DNA of 64,000 nucleotides. It comes from an uncultured Prevotella sp. (GTDB lineage: Bacteria; Bacteroidota; Bacteroidia; Bacteroidales; Bacteroidaceae). This document shows, piece by piece, positions 53,203 through 62,667 of this stretch (positions within the stretch are counted from its first letter, which is position 1; each line of letters opens with the position of its first letter). The stretch is taken from NCBI GenBank assembly GCA_900314995.1, contig OMXK01000005.1, forward strand, positions 1-64,000, given 5' to 3'. Position numbers and translations under genes: made by a program. The notes beneath the pieces were generated by a model. The model saw only the letters and a program-made list of their open reading frames with translations. It was not told where the DNA came from and made no database searches.

Positions 53203-53210
53203 TACTTTTG
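53203..53210 (+). promoter_or_regulatory. promoter -7 element for the DUF3987-type gene
   Basis: TACTTTTG, 32 bases before ATG 53243; this supports that start over the in-frame TTG at 53192. Confidence 0.65.
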
Positions 53211-53242
53211 CAACTGTCGCACCTAAGTTGTTTCCATCCAAG

Positions 53243-54994
53243 ATGGGAGTATGTTTGGCTAATTCAATCAGTGGCCAGCCTCGCAAGGCGTCGCTCGCTG
53301 CTGTCCGTGAGCTGCAGACGGAAAATCATGTTGACGAGATTCTCTTCGACGTGAAGCAGAACAACAAAAGACCACCAGTAGTCGGCAGCCTGCCCAATGT
53401 CACGATGGGTACTACGACCTATCCTTCGATTTATAAGGGCATCGAGTATGACCTGATAGTGAAGCGATTGTTGCTGAAAATGGGCTATGGTGATCGTCCT
53501 ATAGATGGTGAGCGTAACAATGCCATCTTCGCCTTGTCGCGCTACTTGCGCTATATCTGTGATTTTAATGTGGAGTGGCTCTTCCAGGTGATACCCCATT
53601 GGAAACTGCCTGACCATGAGGTGCTCTCAACACTGAAGAGTGGGGTTAACACCGTGCGGAAAGAAAGTATCCCGCCAACCCTTGGTGACCTGCTCAAGGG
53701 ACTGGAGGCAGAGATGCAGGAACAGGGATTGGCAGAGAACGCTGAGGATGAGGACGACGGCCTTATCCCACGTGTGCCAGGACTGCTGCCCGGTATTCTG
53801 CAGCAGGTGGCCGACCATGCGCCTGCAGAGTTCAAGGAAGCCTCGCTGCTGTCGGCCCTGCCCATGCTGGGAACCGTGGCTACCGGTCTGCGCGCCAAGT
53901 ATCGTGACGGTAAGGTTCAGTCGCCTTCTTTCATCGTAGATATCTGGTCGGATCAGGCCACAGGTAAGTCGTTTGTCGACCAGCTGATGGAATTGCTGAT
54001 GGATCCCGTTATCAAGCAGGACGAGGAAGAGTGGCGGAAGGAGACGGAGTACTCGTTGGCAAAGAAAGACGGTCAGGAGGTGGAGAACCCTCGTGCGGCC
54101 ATCCGTATCATTGAAGCTAATATCGGTGTGAGTGCTTTCCTCGAACGGGCCATCTATGCCAAAGGCAAGCATCTTTTCACTTATGCGCCAGAGATCGAGA
54201 CGGTGCAGAAGAACAATAAGGGTGGTGCGTGGACACAGAAGAATGACCTCATTCGTCTGGCCTACGACAACAAGCCCTGGGGACAGCACCGTATCTCGAA
54301 GGAATCGTTCTCGGGCAAGGTAGTTCTCTACTATAATATGCTGATGTGTGGTACGCCCCACAAGTGTCGTGCTTTCTTTTCCGATGCAGAGAGTGGTACT
54401 GTCAGCCGCACTATCTTTGCAGAGCTGCCCGACATGATGGGTGCCAGGATGCCTGTATTTAAGACATGGACGAAGGAGGAGCAGGACGAGGTAAAACGTC
54501 AGTGTATGTGCCTGACGGACGAGGAAGGGGAGGTGGAATTGCCGTTGTTGAACAAGGCTATCGAAGAATGGGATGAATCGAAGCGCACGGAATATCTGAA
54601 GACATTGCGTCCAGCCCTCGATGTGTTCCGCCGTCGTTCGGCTCTCAATGGCTTCCGGGCAGGAATGGTGGCCTATGCGTTGGCTGGTTATCAGGAGACA
54701 GCTGAGGTCATCAACTTCGCCCTATGGGTAGCTGAGCGTTGTCTCTATTATCAGGTGAAACTTTTCGGCAACCAAATTGACGCACTCCACAATGAGGTTC
54801 CTGAAATGAACGGGATATTCCACAATGTCGATCTGTTGAAACTTCTCAGCAAAGAGTTCACGAAGGAGGAACTGGTGAACCTTCGTCTGACCTATGGTCA
54901 GTCACCAGTAGTCAAGTCGGTCATCCATCGCCTGAAGAAGGAAGGCCTGATCATCAAAATCGGTCCCAACCTCTGGCGGAAGGTAGACCTTTGA
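53243..54994 (+). CDS. DUF3987-type P-loop protein
   Basis: A 583-residue protein that I match to the DUF3987 group common in Bacteroidetes genomes and mobile elements, related to primase/helicase-like proteins. A P-loop-like motif DQATGKSF follows VDIWS (about residue 235). Downstream come KHLFTYAPEIETV, SGKVVLYYNMLMCGTP and ESGTVSRTIFAELPDM. The C-terminus (about 530-583) resembles a winged helix (SVIHRLKKEGLIIKIGPNLWRK). A VirE/BT4734-like N-terminal domain, usual in longer relatives, is only partly suggested. It is flanked upstream by the 26-bp repeats. Function unproven. Confidence 0.7.
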   Translation: MGVCLANSISGQPRKASLAAVRELQTENHVDEILFDVKQNNKRPPVVGSLPNVTMGTTTYPSIYKGIEYDLIVKRLLLKMGYGDRPIDGERNNAIFALSRYLRYICDFNVEWLFQVIPHWKLPDHEVLSTLKSGVNTVRKESIPPTLGDLLKGLEAEMQEQGLAENAEDEDDGLIPRVPGLLPGILQQVADHAPAEFKEASLLSALPMLGTVATGLRAKYRDGKVQSPSFIVDIWSDQATGKSFVDQLMELLMDPVIKQDEEEWRKETEYSLAKKDGQEVENPRAAIRIIEANIGVSAFLERAIYAKGKHLFTYAPEIETVQKNNKGGAWTQKNDLIRLAYDNKPWGQHRISKESFSGKVVLYYNMLMCGTPHKCRAFFSDAESGTVSRTIFAELPDMMGARMPVFKTWTKEEQDEVKRQCMCLTDEEGEVELPLLNKAIEEWDESKRTEYLKTLRPALDVFRRRSALNGFRAGMVAYALAGYQETAEVINFALWVAERCLYYQVKLFGNQIDALHNEVPEMNGIFHNVDLLKLLSKEFTKEELVNLRLTYGQSPVVKSVIHRLKKEGLIIKIGPNLWRKVDL

Positions 54995-55047
54995 CAGGCA
55001 TGTATGTTCCTCTTTGTTTGAGATTCGAAGTTTTTTTGGGGATAATA

Positions 55048-55079
55048 TTTGCATCTTGTTTAAAAAAGTAGTATCTTTG
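55048..55079 (+). promoter_or_regulatory. promoter for the binding protein-SpoIIE-STAS operon
   Basis: TTTG (55048-55051), 20-base spacer and TATCTTTG (55072-55079): full consensus, 41 bases before ATG 55121. Confidence 0.8.
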
Positions 55080-55120
55080 CAGCGATAATAGAACTACAAT
55101 ATTATTCACCTTTAAAAACA

Positions 55121-56080
55121 ATGATACAAAATACCAGGCTTCTGATGGTGCTTACTGCTCTCTTTGCCTTTTGCGGCAGCAAAGTGCAAGCACAGGACGA
55201 GACGATCGTGTTCACGCCCCAGTGGACGGCGCAGGCGCAGTTTGCCGGCTATTACGTGGCCGAGGCGAAGGGCTTCTACCGCGAGGCAGGGGTGAAAGTA
55301 AAGATTGAGCACCCGTCGGCAACGCAGCCCGCCATGAGCCGTCTCCGTAAGAACGAGTGTCAGGCCACAACGCTGCAACTCTGTCAGGCAATGGAAATCA
55401 TCGACGACGGCATCCCCCTGGTGAACATCCTTCAGACATCGATGAACAATGCGATGGTGATCGTTTCTGCCCGCGGAGTAGACCCGCTGACGCAAAAGGG
55501 AGCCAAGGTGGGCGTCTGGAGCGTGGGTTTCGGACATCTGGCCATTTGCATGAGCATCAAGGATCATCTGAACTACGAGTGGATACGTTTTGCCCAGAAC
55601 ATCAACCTTTTTCTGGCTGGAGCCCTCGATGCCACTCTGGCCATGAGCTACAATGAATATTATCAGCTGGTTCAGGCAGGCATCAAGATGACTGACAAGA
55701 ACGTGTACCGTTTTCGCGATCACGGCTACAATGTGCAGGAGGACGGCGTGTATATGACCCGCGAATACTACCAGAAGCACCGCGAGCAGGCCAGGAAGTT
55801 TGCCGATGCCAGCCGCAGAGGGTGGGAGTGGGCTGCCGAGCATCCCGAGGAGACGCTCGACATCGTGATGCAGTATGTCGAGAAGGCGCATATTGCCACC
55901 AACCGCGTGATGCAGCGGCTGATGCTGAAGGACATCCTGCAGCTACAGGTGGACCGTGAATCGAAGAAGCGCGAGTTCCGCCTTCGCCCCGACATGGTGA
56001 GGCTGGCCAGCCAGTTGATGGTGGAGCACCAGATGCTGAGCCGCGAGGTGGCGTATGAGGAACTTGTTGATGAAAAGTGA
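55121..56080 (+). CDS. NMT1/THI5-like periplasmic substrate-binding protein
   Basis: A 319-residue exported protein with signal peptide ending VQAQ. The mature part is a type II periplasmic binding fold of the NMT1/THI5 family: TPQWTAQAQFAGYYVAEAKGFYREAGVKV at the N-terminus and GAKVGVWSVGFGHLAICM in the middle. Relatives bind pyrimidine precursors, taurine or similar ligands for ABC importers. No ABC permease or ATPase is encoded nearby. It is 31 bases upstream of a dCache-SpoIIE phosphatase, so it may deliver a ligand signal rather than cargo. Confidence 0.85.
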   Translation: MIQNTRLLMVLTALFAFCGSKVQAQDETIVFTPQWTAQAQFAGYYVAEAKGFYREAGVKVKIEHPSATQPAMSRLRKNECQATTLQLCQAMEIIDDGIPLVNILQTSMNNAMVIVSARGVDPLTQKGAKVGVWSVGFGHLAICMSIKDHLNYEWIRFAQNINLFLAGALDATLAMSYNEYYQLVQAGIKMTDKNVYRFRDHGYNVQEDGVYMTREYYQKHREQARKFADASRRGWEWAAEHPEETLDIVMQYVEKAHIATNRVMQRLMLKDILQLQVDRESKKREFRLRPDMVRLASQLMVEHQMLSREVAYEELVDEK

Positions 56081-56111
56081 AGAATGCCCTAAAATACTGA
56101 CATAGAAGAAT

Positions 56112-58082
56112 ATGAAAGAAATTCTGCAATATATCCGCCGCAAACTTTACGTCAGGGTCAGCCTGTGGGTGGTGCTGTTTGCTGCCATCATCTTCATCGT
56201 TGCCCTGGGCTTTCTGTTCTTCCAGTCGCGTGAGGCTGTACGTCAGGAGGCAGTCAACAGTGCCACGCAGATACTCGACAAGACCTCGCTGCGCGTGGAG
56301 AGCATCCTGAACCGTGTGGAAGTTGCCTCTGCCATGACCAAGTGGCTCGTTGAGCGCCATCCCGACAAGGCCGACTCAATGTTCGTCTACAGCCGCGGCA
56401 TGCTGCTGAACAATCCTGACTTCTACAACTGCTCCATCGCCTTCGAACCCTACTACTTCAAGGACAAGGGCCGTTACTTCTCGGCCTACACCAAGCATGT
56501 CGGCGACAGCCTTCGTACGATTCAGGGCGGTAGCGACAACTACCAGTATTTCTTCATGGACTGGTATCTCTTGCCTTCGCTGCTCGACAAGCCATGCTGG
56601 ACGGAGCCTTACTTCGATCTCGATGTGGCTACGAACACGAGTGAGATGGTGACCAGCTACTGCCAGGCCATCAAGGATAACGAAGGTCGGATGATAGGTG
56701 CCATCAATACCAGTCTTTCCATCAGTTGGCTCTCGCAGACTATATCGGCCATTAAGCCTTATCCCAACTCCTATAGTGTCATGATCGGGCGTGGCGGTAC
56801 CTATTTCGTACATCCTGATTCCACCAAGATTACCCGCCAGACGATCTTTACCAAGTCTTTGGAACAGCCTGACACAGCTCTTGTCGCCTTGGGGTATGCC
56901 ATGCAGCGTGGCGAGGAGGGCATGAAGCGCATGAACATCAATGGGCAGGATAGTTATGTGTTCTACAAACCACTTGGTCAGACAGGCTGCTCGATGGCCA
57001 TCGTCTGTCCGGAAAGTGACATCTTCAGCGGCTTCGACCGTCTCCGTCGTACCGTTATGGCCATCGTCATTGTGGGGCTGCTGCTGATGCTCTACATGTT
57101 CATCCGTATTATCACCAGCGAGCTACAGCCCCTGCGTCGGCTGGCAAAGGGAGCTGAGACCATTGCCTCGGGACATTTTGACGTCCAATTACCTGACTTG
57201 CAACGCATCGACGAGATCGGACAACTGAGCCATTCTTTTTCCGACATGCAGCAGTCGCTTGTGAAATATATCGAAGAACTGAAGGAAACCACCGCCAAGA
57301 AAGCCTCTATCGAGAGTGACCTCCGTATTGCCAGCAGCATACAGATGGGCATGCTACCCGAGAAGTTCCCCACAAAGGCTGACCGCGATGATGTGCAAAT
57401 CTATGCCTCGCTGACCCCTGCCAAGGATGTAGGTGGCGACCTCTTTGACTTCTATTTCCGAGATGAGAAACTCTTCTTCTGCATCGGAGACGTATCGGGA
57501 AAGGGTGTCCCTGCCTCACTTTTCATGGCGGTCACCAGAGCCGTGTTCCGCACTGTTTCTGCCCACGAGTCGATGCCCGACCGTATTATTATCGCTATGA
57601 ACAAGACAATGGCCGGCATGAACAAGACCCACATGTTCGTGACCCTCTTTGTCGGCGTGCTCGACCTGCCTACTGGACGCCTGCACTATAGCAATGCCGG
57701 GCACGACGCGCCGCTGCTTGTCGGAGATGGTGTCGGAGAGTTGCCCTGCGATGCGAATATTCCCGTAGGTTTTATGCCCAAGTGGAAGTACACGCTGCAG
57801 GAAGCCCAGATATTCACGGGAACTACTATCTTCCTCTTCACCGACGGACTAACCGAGGCGATGGATGTAGACAATGCCCAGTTCCAGATGGAGCGCATCA
57901 ACGATGTGGCATTAAAGGCGCTCTCCCAGCAACAGCAGGAACCGAAGCAACTCATCGACCAGATGACCGATGCCGTTCATCAATTTGTCGGAGATGCCGA
58001 GCAGAGTGACGATCTGACGATGATGGCCATCCAATACATCAAACAGCAGAGTGCTGTGAGTATGCGGAAGAGTATAAAATAG
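56112..58082 (+). CDS. membrane sensor SpoIIE-type (PP2C) protein phosphatase
   Basis: A 656-residue protein: TM1 (about 18-38), an extracytoplasmic dCache-like sensor (about 40-310, with INTSLSISWLSQTI and SYSVMIGRGGTYFVHPD), TM2 (about 315-335), a HAMP domain (about 336-390), a short coiled linker, and a PP2C/SpoIIE phosphatase (about 400-645). Metal-binding motifs are AKDVGGDLFDFY, CIGDVSGKGVPASLFM and FLFTDGLTEAMD, with SDDLTMMAI at the end. Such phosphatases dephosphorylate STAS antagonists; one is encoded next. Confidence 0.94.
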   Translation: MKEILQYIRRKLYVRVSLWVVLFAAIIFIVALGFLFFQSREAVRQEAVNSATQILDKTSLRVESILNRVEVASAMTKWLVERHPDKADSMFVYSRGMLLNNPDFYNCSIAFEPYYFKDKGRYFSAYTKHVGDSLRTIQGGSDNYQYFFMDWYLLPSLLDKPCWTEPYFDLDVATNTSEMVTSYCQAIKDNEGRMIGAINTSLSISWLSQTISAIKPYPNSYSVMIGRGGTYFVHPDSTKITRQTIFTKSLEQPDTALVALGYAMQRGEEGMKRMNINGQDSYVFYKPLGQTGCSMAIVCPESDIFSGFDRLRRTVMAIVIVGLLLMLYMFIRIITSELQPLRRLAKGAETIASGHFDVQLPDLQRIDEIGQLSHSFSDMQQSLVKYIEELKETTAKKASIESDLRIASSIQMGMLPEKFPTKADRDDVQIYASLTPAKDVGGDLFDFYFRDEKLFFCIGDVSGKGVPASLFMAVTRAVFRTVSAHESMPDRIIIAMNKTMAGMNKTHMFVTLFVGVLDLPTGRLHYSNAGHDAPLLVGDGVGELPCDANIPVGFMPKWKYTLQEAQIFTGTTIFLFTDGLTEAMDVDNAQFQMERINDVALKALSQQQQEPKQLIDQMTDAVHQFVGDAEQSDDLTMMAIQYIKQQSAVSMRKSIK

Positions 58083-58123
58083 TGAATAATAAATAATAAG
58101 GTATTAATTAAATCATCATCAAA

Positions 58124-58426
58124 ATGAAAACGACAATTCAAGAAAAAGACGGTTGCATGGTTGCCATTTTGGAGGGTAGCCTCAACACCGCAGAAGCTCC
58201 TGAGACTGAAAAGGCTATGGCACCTCTGTTCGACGTAGAGGGAAAGGATATTATTCTCGACTGTACGAATCTCGAGTATATCTCATCTGCAGGTTTGCGT
58301 ATCTTCCTTGCTGTACTGCAGAGTGCTGAAGAAAAAGGTGAGCATGTGTACATTTCGGGCATCAACGACAATGTACGCTCCATCTTTGCTATTACCGGAT
58401 TCAGCAATATTTTCGAATTCAAGTAA
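58124..58426 (+). CDS. STAS-domain anti-sigma factor antagonist (SpoIIAA-like)
   Basis: A 100-residue single-domain STAS protein. ILDCTNLEYISSAGLRIFLAVL carries the conserved Ser of the SSAGL loop, the usual phosphorylation site, followed by the ISGINDNVRSIFAITG end. In partner switching the unphosphorylated form binds the anti-sigma kinase. The matching kinase (HATPase) is not in the window. It lies 41 bases after the phosphatase and 68 before the VgrG-like gene. Confidence 0.93.
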   Translation: MKTTIQEKDGCMVAILEGSLNTAEAPETEKAMAPLFDVEGKDIILDCTNLEYISSAGLRIFLAVLQSAEEKGEHVYISGINDNVRSIFAITGFSNIFEFK

Positions 58427-58494
58427 ACGGTGGCTGAATTGATGCGGCTAACGACAGTCCTTATCAGTAACGAACATTCAATAACAGATGTGAG

Positions 58495-61400
58495 ATGGCA
58501 GCAGAATCGAGTAACAATACAAACTTAATTTATAGACTGACATTTGGCGGGTTCATTGGCTCCAAAGGTAAGCAGCCGGATGAATTACAACTGAACCAGG
58601 GAGTCCGTAAAGTGATTTCCGACGACAATAGAAACTATTACATGTTGCTTTGCGGTGTCAAGGTGAACCGTAAGATCTACCAGCCTACCGAGATTGAGGC
58701 AGAACTGGATTTCACTCACGAAACCACCGACGCGCAAAACAAGAAAAAGAGCACCGCGCCCAAGTTTAGCGATATCAAAGGTTACCTGCTGCAACGAGAG
58801 GTGACGGTCGACATCGTTGATAATGATAAAAAGGACAAAGACGGTAAGCCGGTGACCTACAACGTGGCCAAGAACTGTTATGTGTTTGAAATGACCCCGC
58901 AGCTGCAACGTGATGTGGACGGCACGAAGATGTATGTGAAACTGAGCATCTTCAGCATGGATAAGCTGATGACCCTCAACAAGTACAGCAAGGCATACGT
59001 GGCCCGCAAGCTCGGCTCTGAAATCCTGCAGCCAGAGAGCCTGAATTTCGGAAACGTCTCCGATGGTGTTCCCTTGATAGACTCCTATGTCGGCAACCAA
59101 CAGCATCTGACGTACACTGTTTCCGGCGAAAAGTTCGAGTTCATACAGCCCTATCTGGTACAGTATAATGAGTCGTTCTACGACTTCCTGGTGCGCACCT
59201 CCAACCGTTGTGGAGAGTTCCTCTTCTTTGAGGACGGCAAACTGGTGTTAGGTTTGCCAAAAAGCGAATCAAAAAGCGACTCGCTTGTAGAAATCGACAA
59301 ATACGAGACTGTGACCGTTATGGAGAGGTCGGTCGATCCGCTGATAATCAGTGGCTATGCCCGCGACAGCGTGAAAGACGGCGACGGCACGCTGAAGGGA
59401 ACTGCCGGCGGCAGCGACAGTAATCCCGAACTGAACATCTCGCCCATAGCCAAGGAGCAAACCGGATTCCCCAAGGATGTCTTCCCCACCTACACTGCGA
59501 GCAATGCCGAACTCGCCCAGGACGACTACATCTTCCCGCTCTACAGGGGCAAGTTCACCAATCGAAAGCGTGAACTCTGCTATGACGGCAATACCGGCCA
59601 GAATGCCTTAGGCAGATCGATGCTGCTCGGCAAGACCCTACTGGGCAATGAATTAGACCTTGGAGGAGGAGGCTTTCCCATCTCCTTGGCCATAGATGCG
59701 TTTCTCAACGAAGCCGTGCCAACCGTTTTAGGCGATATGAGGGTGAAGTCGTGGAACGGCACGCAGGCCGCGCGGTATATGGATATCCTGAAAGGGAAAA
59801 ACGATCAATGCGACGATCAGAAGACCGTGCAGTTTGGCACGCTGAAGAGCGAAGGATGGACTACCCTGAAATATTATAAGGATATCCTTCTGCACGAAGA
59901 GGCACAGCAGCGGAAGATCGTGTGCATCAATATGGGCACCAATTTTGTCAATGTGAAGTTAGGCCAGAAGATCAAGGTCGATGGGCTCGACGATGTCTAT
60001 GTCATCATTCAGATACAGCAGAACTCCGAGGTGGCCTGGAAACGCAACTACGACAGATACGGCATGGAGGCAGACGATAAAGACACAGGCGTGCGCTCGC
60101 TGAAAATCTATGCCATCCCAGGGTATGGTGATGACAATATTCAGTTCATTCCCCCTGTGCATCCGGTACCAGTCATCCGGAAGGTGGGACCTCAGACAGC
60201 CTTCGTGACCGACAATGAAGACCCGAAGTTCCAGGGGCGTGTACGCATCGCCTTCCCTTGGCAGTCGCTGGGCGGCCCGGAAAGGAGTCAACTCAATGAA
60301 GTGGCTATCAAACTTCACGAGATGGTGAGCAGCATCGAGGACTTGAGAAAGAAGGAGAAAATGCTTCTGGAAGAGTCAACGAAAGCTAGCCAATACTTAG
60401 AGGAACTCAAGAAATATGTAAATGCCACGAAAGATGAGCGTGAAGAACTGCTCAAGCAGAGGAAACAAAAAGTAGAAGATATAAAAAAGGATCTCGACCA
60501 GTTCAAAGCCTCACTGAACCAAAAGGAAAAAGAGGAAAAGGAGGCCCAGAAAGAAAAGACAGAGAAAGAGATAGCCGAATTTGAGGCAGCGGCTAAGGAG
60601 CACGACGAGAGGAAGGGCAAGGCCGGCTATCAGAATCCTGAGAAGGACAACACCATAATCCGCAAGTATAAGGATATCTATGACAAGAAGAACGGGGAGT
60701 ACCTGAAGGCCCATGTCGACTTGCAAACAGCCGGAAATAAGGAGAAGGCTATAGAAGCCGAAGGCCAGAAACTGAAAGAAAAGATAGAAGAAAGCGTGTA
60801 TGCCATGTCGTCGCCGTGGGTGCGCGTCGTCACGCCGATGGCCTCGCCCGGCGGCGGCACATTCTTCCGTCCCAGAGTAGGCGACGAAGTGATGGTGAAC
60901 TTTGAGAACGACAACGTGGAGCGTCCCTATGTCATAGGCAGCGTGTTCTCCAAGAACACCCTCACCCCCGACGAGAAGATGTATCGCCAGCGTGGCCCTG
61001 AGTTGCAAGGCAAGGATGTGAGCATGATGATGGTGTCGCCCAACGGCCATCACATCACCTTTACCGACCCCGACGGCGGCACTAACTTCCTGACCAATCT
61101 GGTCTCGCCGGGACTGGGCCTGTGGGGGACTATCGTGGGAGGGTGGTTCAACAGTCTCCTCCCTGGTGCCAAGGACCTGGCAGGCGGTATCCATATCGGC
61201 GACCGTTACGGGCTATACGAGATAGACATGAAGAGCCACAAGCGCTCCATCGAAATCAATTCGCCTTTCGGCACGGTGGCCATCAATGCCTTCTCGGGCA
61301 TCACCATCAGTGCCCCCAACGGCAATGTCACCATCAAGGGAAAGAACATCAATCTGGAGGCTAGTAACAAGGTGAACATCCTCTCGGGGCTGAATATTGA

Positions 61401-62649
61401 TGACGACCCGGGCTTTGGCGATCCCGAAGGAAAGGCCTACCAGGCTGGTAAGGCACTTACCGACCTCTTCGCCGAGATTATCCCTGCAGAACTCACCAAG
61501 TATATGTTCAGTTCGGTGACCGACCTGAGCTACATTCGCCACGTGGTGGAGGTGTTTGTGCGCCCCGTTGACGGCACGCTCAAGCTCAAGTCGAAACGCT
61601 ATCTGATGCTGGAGGCCGGCAAGGGTAATGCCACCATCCGTCATGACCGCTATGCCACGGCAGTGGCAGGAAAGAAGGAGTCGCAGGAGGATTTCTTCAA
61701 GGCCATGCTCGCCGGGGTGAAGTTCATCTGTGAGAAGGTCGACCTCTTCTACGATACCTATGAGGCATTATGGGCCGACGGCTACAAGAAGAGGATTGCC
61801 TACGAGGACACAGCCTACGCTCTACAGATAAAGGATGTCAAGAATCCAAATCTAAGGAAGCTTGCCTATGACACCACCGATGAATGGACTGATGACATCA
61901 TCACAGAATCCACTTACAAGGACATCCTCGCCTCTACTATGTTCCATATGATCAAGGACCCTGCAGATGCCTTTGCCGAAGCAGCCTTCAAAATCTACCG
62001 GCATGTGGAGAGCTTCGAAGAAATGCTGAAAGATTATTCGGCTCTTCCCATCGGCAATTTCCCATGGATAGGCGATTGCTTCATGACAGCGATTGGTAAT
62101 GTGAACAGCAAGTGCAAAATGACAGAAGAGTGGGCGCAGGCATTCGCCAAAGGCAAGGAAGACGAGCTTTTCAACGATTCCAATCCCGATCCGAAAACCG
62201 ACAAGTTTGCGATGGCTAACAAGAAACTGTTCAAACGCAAACTTCTGCTCTGTTTCATCCATACTGTGGGCAAAGATCCCGGAAACGAGAAGGGCAAGTA
62301 CTTCAACTGCGGACTCCGCATCGACGAGATACTGAAAGAGGAGTGGATCAGACAGGAATTCTACTGGAATCGCACAGTGTTCTTCCTCGACCGTGACAAG
62401 AGGATGAATTACCACAACTTCTGGCGTAAGCTGTATGACAATACGTGGGGCATGGTTGTAAGCAATGCCAAGAAAATCGCGGCTCCCTTCGACCGTGACA
62501 TCTGGAATGACACGGCCGATGGGCAGATACTCTTCTCTGAGAAGGAGAACAAGACCCTCAACTTCCAGGGCGAGGGTCTCCACGAGGAGAGCAGTTCTAA
62601 CATCGGCACGCTCGCACATCTGAAGAAAGAACTGATGGCTATCAAGTAA
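58495..62649 (+). CDS. vgrG: VgrG-like spike protein with inserted coiled coil and long C-terminal extension
   Basis: A 1384-residue protein, about twice the length of a plain Bacteroidetes VgrG. Residues about 10-520 resemble the gp27-like hub (VQYNESFYDFLVRTSNRCGEFLFFEDGKLVL). The gp5-type OB domain starts at about 563 (DPKFQGRVRIAFPWQ), is interrupted by a Lys/Glu-rich coiled coil at about 598-768, and resumes with SSPWVRVVTPMASPGGGTFFRPRVGDEVMV. A beta-helix spike follows (about 918-965, VTIKGKNINLEASNKV). The last 420 residues are unrecognised and could be an effector or adaptor. It would form the tip of a type VI or similar contractile system. Confidence 0.85.
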   Translation: MAAESSNNTNLIYRLTFGGFIGSKGKQPDELQLNQGVRKVISDDNRNYYMLLCGVKVNRKIYQPTEIEAELDFTHETTDAQNKKKSTAPKFSDIKGYLLQREVTVDIVDNDKKDKDGKPVTYNVAKNCYVFEMTPQLQRDVDGTKMYVKLSIFSMDKLMTLNKYSKAYVARKLGSEILQPESLNFGNVSDGVPLIDSYVGNQQHLTYTVSGEKFEFIQPYLVQYNESFYDFLVRTSNRCGEFLFFEDGKLVLGLPKSESKSDSLVEIDKYETVTVMERSVDPLIISGYARDSVKDGDGTLKGTAGGSDSNPELNISPIAKEQTGFPKDVFPTYTASNAELAQDDYIFPLYRGKFTNRKRELCYDGNTGQNALGRSMLLGKTLLGNELDLGGGGFPISLAIDAFLNEAVPTVLGDMRVKSWNGTQAARYMDILKGKNDQCDDQKTVQFGTLKSEGWTTLKYYKDILLHEEAQQRKIVCINMGTNFVNVKLGQKIKVDGLDDVYVIIQIQQNSEVAWKRNYDRYGMEADDKDTGVRSLKIYAIPGYGDDNIQFIPPVHPVPVIRKVGPQTAFVTDNEDPKFQGRVRIAFPWQSLGGPERSQLNEVAIKLHEMVSSIEDLRKKEKMLLEESTKASQYLEELKKYVNATKDEREELLKQRKQKVEDIKKDLDQFKASLNQKEKEEKEAQKEKTEKEIAEFEAAAKEHDERKGKAGYQNPEKDNTIIRKYKDIYDKKNGEYLKAHVDLQTAGNKEKAIEAEGQKLKEKIEESVYAMSSPWVRVVTPMASPGGGTFFRPRVGDEVMVNFENDNVERPYVIGSVFSKNTLTPDEKMYRQRGPELQGKDVSMMMVSPNGHHITFTDPDGGTNFLTNLVSPGLGLWGTIVGGWFNSLLPGAKDLAGGIHIGDRYGLYEIDMKSHKRSIEINSPFGTVAINAFSGITISAPNGNVTIKGKNINLEASNKVNILSGLNIDDDPGFGDPEGKAYQAGKALTDLFAEIIPAELTKYMFSSVTDLSYIRHVVEVFVRPVDGTLKLKSKRYLMLEAGKGNATIRHDRYATAVAGKKESQEDFFKAMLAGVKFICEKVDLFYDTYEALWADGYKKRIAYEDTAYALQIKDVKNPNLRKLAYDTTDEWTDDIITESTYKDILASTMFHMIKDPADAFAEAAFKIYRHVESFEEMLKDYSALPIGNFPWIGDCFMTAIGNVNSKCKMTEEWAQAFAKGKEDELFNDSNPDPKTDKFAMANKKLFKRKLLLCFIHTVGKDPGNEKGKYFNCGLRIDEILKEEWIRQEFYWNRTVFFLDRDKRMNYHNFWRKLYDNTWGMVVSNAKKIAAPFDRDIWNDTADGQILFSEKENKTLNFQGEGLHEESSSNIGTLAHLKKELMAIK

Positions 62650-62667
62650 AAGGTAAAAAGGTAAAAA

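Larger units (their letters stand above)
52865..53242. other. intergenic region with palindromic repeats
   Basis: Contains the second GTTTC/GAAAC palindrome (52911-52929), two identical 26-bp palindromic repeats (52961-52986 and 53096-53121) and a promoter element for the DUF3987-type gene. A minus-strand frame across the repeats encodes the same peptide twice and is judged non-coding. Confidence 0.6.

Noticed and set aside
53192..53242. Upstream extension of the DUF3987-type gene to TTG 53192
   Set aside because: The promoter element at 53203-53210 lies inside this extension, so translation should begin at ATG 53243.
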